Positions 15,520-17,509 of a stretch of DNA of 17,509 nt are shown one piece after another. Source of the DNA: Eggerthellaceae bacterium UBA3686 (lineage in GTDB: Bacteria; Actinomycetota; Coriobacteriia; Coriobacteriales; Eggerthellaceae); NCBI GenBank assembly GCA_002371495.1, contig DFIX01000054.1, positions 44,884 to 62,392 of the forward strand. The letters are read 5' to 3'. How positions within the stretch are numbered: position 1 is the first letter of the stretch; each line of letters starts with the position of its first letter. The notes under the pieces are model-generated. The model was not told where the DNA came from, made no database searches, and saw only the letters and a list, made by a program, of their open reading frames with translations. The translations under genes and the position numbers were made by a program.

Positions 15520-16008
15520 CTAGTCAATCACCGATTGACCCATTGAATGGCGCTTGAGGACGCGCTCTCCCAGGTAATTCGCCCAGCGCTCGGTGTAGAA
15601 CGAGTAGTACGAGATGCGCTGCGCGCTGCGGCGGCGGGACAGGCGGGGCGTCTTCATCCAGATGACCGAGGGCAATCCGATGACAACAAGGTACAACGGC
15701 CCCAAGATGAGCGATTGTACGGTATGCCCGTATTCGTGGACGAGCAGCTTCTCGTTCACGCGTTGCGCAGGCGGCAGATCTTGCGCTTGCACATGTAGTT
15801 TTTCCAAATGCTCTTTCAGGTCGTGGCGCTCGTCGATGAATATGAACGGCCCGAGCGATAGCCCGGCATTCGTCTTCCATATGGTTACGATTGCGCCGTG
15901 GTAAGCGAAATGCGGTTTTCGCGCGTGGGCCGCCAATACGGCAAGCCCTAAAGCTGTCTGCGGAAACCCCCAGATTATCTGCGTCAATGTGTACAGCAGC
16001 CGCTTCAT
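15520..16008 (-). CDS. HEYGH putative metalloprotease-like membrane protein
   Basis: The ATG at 16008 has AGGACG upstream and lies seven bases after the SRAP stop, so the two genes form an operon. The product is 162 residues with an N-terminal hydrophobic segment, HEYGH at 91-95, a hydrophobic helix just after it (SLILGPLYLVVIGLPSVIW), and an ERWANYLG motif at 140-147. HExxH plus a downstream Glu suggests zinc coordination of the gluzincin kind; catalysis is not shown. I do not know a named family for it. Confidence 0.65.
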   Translation of the reverse strand: MKRLLYTLTQIIWGFPQTALGLAVLAAHARKPHFAYHGAIVTIWKTNAGLSLGPFIFIDERHDLKEHLEKLHVQAQDLPPAQRVNEKLLVHEYGHTVQSLILGPLYLVVIGLPSVIWMKTPRLSRRRSAQRISYYSFYTERWANYLGERVLKRHSMGQSVID

Positions 16009-16015
16009 GCGCGTC

Positions 16016-16699
16016 CTAGAAAAGCGAAAGCTGGTTGGGTTCGATCGAACGCGCAGCCTGCGCGCTTGCTTCCGAATATGCGTCGCGCAACTCTGGTGCT
16101 GAATGCAAGCGCACGTGCGTGCGGTCAGCAAGCTGGGCTATGTCGCAAAGGTCGCCTTCGAGCCAAAGCGGCACTTCGTCAAAGCGCAGGATGAGCGGCA
16201 TGCGCGGGTGAATGGGCGCCATATCGGTATTCGGTTCGGTGGTCACAACCGAGATCTGGCCTTCATCCTGCACGCTCGCAAGCAGCAGGGGCTCTTCGTC
16301 GGGAAGCTGGAATTCATATGATCGCTTGACTGACCGGCCGGTTTTGGGGTTGCGCTCGATCTCGGTCGCATGCGGCTCGAAGAACGTCGCTGCCGGCAAG
16401 ATGCAGCGGCCCTCGCGTATGGCTCGCTGCCACATACCGCCCCTACCGAGCGCCGTCTCGATGCGCGTGTTGAAGACGGGTTTGTTGGCCCATTCGGGTT
16501 TGATCCCCCATGTCAGGCGTTCAGTATCGACGCTGTGGCCCACACGGACGATGGCGTCTACCTGGTTTCCGACCCGTGCCTGGCTGCGTTCGTCGCTGGC
16601 GCGTGAGCGCAGGGCGAATCGCACCGCTTGCTTGCGGCGTATGGCACCGACGACCTCGATAAGCTCGTCGGCGGTAAGCAATGTAATTCTTCCGCACAT
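16016..16699 (-). CDS. yedK: SRAP-family protein (abasic-site crosslink repair)
   Basis: SRAP (HMCES/YedK) proteins form a covalent thiazolidine link with abasic sites in single-stranded DNA and shield them. The product begins MCGR, so Cys2 is exposed after Met removal. NTRIET supplies Asn77, FFEP supplies Glu108, and HPRMP supplies His164, all matching the known active site. At 227 residues it has the usual length. It is the first gene of a two-gene minus-strand operon. A perfect 6-bp inverted repeat just upstream might be an operator. Confidence 0.92.
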   Translation of the reverse strand: MCGRITLLTADELIEVVGAIRRKQAVRFALRSRASDERSQARVGNQVDAIVRVGHSVDTERLTWGIKPEWANKPVFNTRIETALGRGGMWQRAIREGRCILPAATFFEPHATEIERNPKTGRSVKRSYEFQLPDEEPLLLASVQDEGQISVVTTEPNTDMAPIHPRMPLILRFDEVPLWLEGDLCDIAQLADRTHVRLHSAPELRDAYSEASAQAARSIEPNQLSLF

Positions 16700-16727
16700 G
16701 CAAATGGCCTATACTCGCGTGCAGCGA

Positions 16728-16746
16728 CGTCGTGTTCGCGACGACG
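16728..16746. promoter_or_regulatory. Candidate operator upstream of the SRAP gene
   Basis: CGTCGT, seven bases, ACGACG. It sits about 15 bases upstream of a possible minus-strand -10 (TATAGG at 16708-16713). It does not match the actinobacterial LexA consensus well, so the regulator is unknown. Confidence 0.3.
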
Positions 16747-16874
16747 GGCAATCTTCCCTACCGCTCCGAGCAGTCGGCGCGGCAATGCGCTTTAATTCGT
16801 TTAAGTGGCCTTTCTTCGCATATTATCTCATGCTTCCGCTTCGTCTCCTCGGACGTACGTCGAGTAAATGCAGG

Positions 16875-16880
16875 TATAAT
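16875..16880 (+). promoter_or_regulatory. -10 box TATAAT for the 147-aa gene
   Basis: A perfect TATAAT about 35 bases before the start codon. The -35 position has no good match. Confidence 0.55.
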
Positions 16881-16914
16881 CTAGCCAGTTGCAAATCCGT
16901 CGATAGGAGCACTT

Positions 16915-17358
16915 ATGGCGTCTCAGGATATCGTTCAGCAATTGGTCAACAGCGTCGTTTCAAACCCCGACCTCATGAACAACCTCGTCGAGCATCCGTA
17001 TTCGACCGTGCGCGAGGCCACGGGGCAGCAAGAGGTATCCCGCGAGGAAGTGAGCCAGGCTCTGGCAGGTTTCTCGGCCCTGGCCAACGGTCAGCAGATC
17101 GATTTCGGCAACCTTGCCAACATTGCCGCAGGCCTGCTTTCCCAGAACGGCGGCAGCGCGCATGCTATGGCCGAGTCTCTGTTCGGCGCGCAGGTGGCTG
17201 AATCCAATTCCGCCAGCGCCGCCAATCCCGTGGCAGACATGATCGCCATGCTGTCGAAGGTCGACTTCATGAAGGGCATGGCGGGCGTCAACCTGAAAGA
17301 CGGCCTCGGCCTCGATGACGTTATCGGATTCGCCGGCGCCATCCTCGGCAAGAAGTAG
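16915..17358 (+). CDS. Conserved-looking hypothetical protein (147 aa)
   Basis: The ATG is preceded by AGGAG at good spacing and a TATAAT box. The product is soluble and helical, rich in Ala, Asn and Gln, with no signal peptide. Segments such as VQQLVNSVVSNPDLMNNLVEHPYSTV and NIAAGLLSQNGG suggest repeated amphipathic helices. The C-terminal part (GLGLDDVIGFAGAILGKK) is Gly-rich. I do not recognise a family or function. It is a single-gene unit with its own terminator. Confidence 0.75.
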   Translation: MASQDIVQQLVNSVVSNPDLMNNLVEHPYSTVREATGQQEVSREEVSQALAGFSALANGQQIDFGNLANIAAGLLSQNGGSAHAMAESLFGAQVAESNSASAANPVADMIAMLSKVDFMKGMAGVNLKDGLGLDDVIGFAGAILGKK

Positions 17359-17405
17359 CAGCTGACCGACCGTAATCGGCAATCGGGAATCGCAAATCGA
17401 ACGCA

Positions 17406-17440
17406 AGCGGGCACTCGGGCAACCGGGTGTCCGCTATTTT
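17406..17440 (+). terminator. Terminator after the 147-aa gene
   Basis: A 13-base stem (AGCGGGCACTCGG with CCGGGTGTCCGCT, including G-U pairs), a loop GCAA and a trailing ATTTT. Confidence 0.75.
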
Positions 17441-17446
17441 CGCGTT

Positions 17447-17507
17447 AGGGTTCCGCTTGGAATACTTCCATCTGGAACCCTGAAGTGACGAAAAGGGGAG
17501 TCTCCCC
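17447..17507. repeat. Two small inverted repeats at the right edge
   Basis: AGGGTTCC (17447-17454) pairs with GGAACCCT (17474-17481), and GGGGA (17495-17499) pairs with TCCCC (17503-17507). No gene is visible here; they may belong to an intergenic repeat or the control region of a gene beyond the window. Confidence 0.35.
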
Positions 17508-17509
17508 AA

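Noticed and set aside
16212..17201. A 329-codon plus-strand frame across the SRAP gene and the 147-residue gene
   Set aside because: It is the shadow of the well-supported SRAP gene on the other strand and crosses an intergenic promoter and a second gene in another frame.

Overview
The window reads as a high-GC Gram-positive chromosome, most likely a gut Coriobacteriia (Eggerthellaceae-like) organism. The grounds are the GC-rich housekeeping-type genes, the style of the small surface protein near 13.9 kb, and a full-length type II-A CRISPR system. The genus is inference.

Layout. 1-1391 encodes a group-3-like [NiFe] hydrogenase large subunit. It is followed by a convergent IS1595-like transposase whose catalytic core looks decayed (1388-2302, minus). 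From about 2.5 to 13.4 kb there is a II-A CRISPR-Cas locus: a tracrRNA on the minus strand (about 2513-2637), then cas9, cas1, cas2 and csn2 on the plus strand with overlapping ends, then an array that begins only 16 bases after the csn2 stop. The array has 43 perfect 36-base repeats and one degenerate terminal repeat. Forty intervals are ordinary 29-31-base spacers.

The striking feature is that three intervals are giant: 397, 799 and 604 bases, each bounded exactly by repeats. They carry pieces of genes rather than spacer-sized sequence. The first holds a gene 3' end plus the 5' two-thirds of a tRNA-Asp-like gene. The second holds a phage-type metallopeptidase cut at the repeat and a two-gene acidic-protein module. 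The third holds a gene 3' end followed by two small coupled ORFs. The best reading is capture of long foreign DNA at repeat boundaries, either as oversized spacers or by recombination between neighbouring spacers.

Downstream of the degenerate repeat are a helix-turn-helix remnant and a scar where a small secreted protein runs out of frame into a sensor histidine kinase lacking its N-terminus. The rest is ordinary chromosome: a small PQ-loop-like membrane protein, a minus-strand pair (SRAP DNA-protein crosslink repair protein plus a HEYGH membrane protein), and a 147-residue hypothetical protein.

How it works together: Cas1, Cas2, Csn2 and Cas9 form the spacer-acquisition set. Cas9 with tracrRNA and processed crRNA forms the cleavage complex. 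The tracrRNA anti-repeat pairs with this array's repeat, with a II-A-like lower stem, bulge and upper stem. Cas9 keeps all RuvC and HNH catalytic residues, so the system looks functional.
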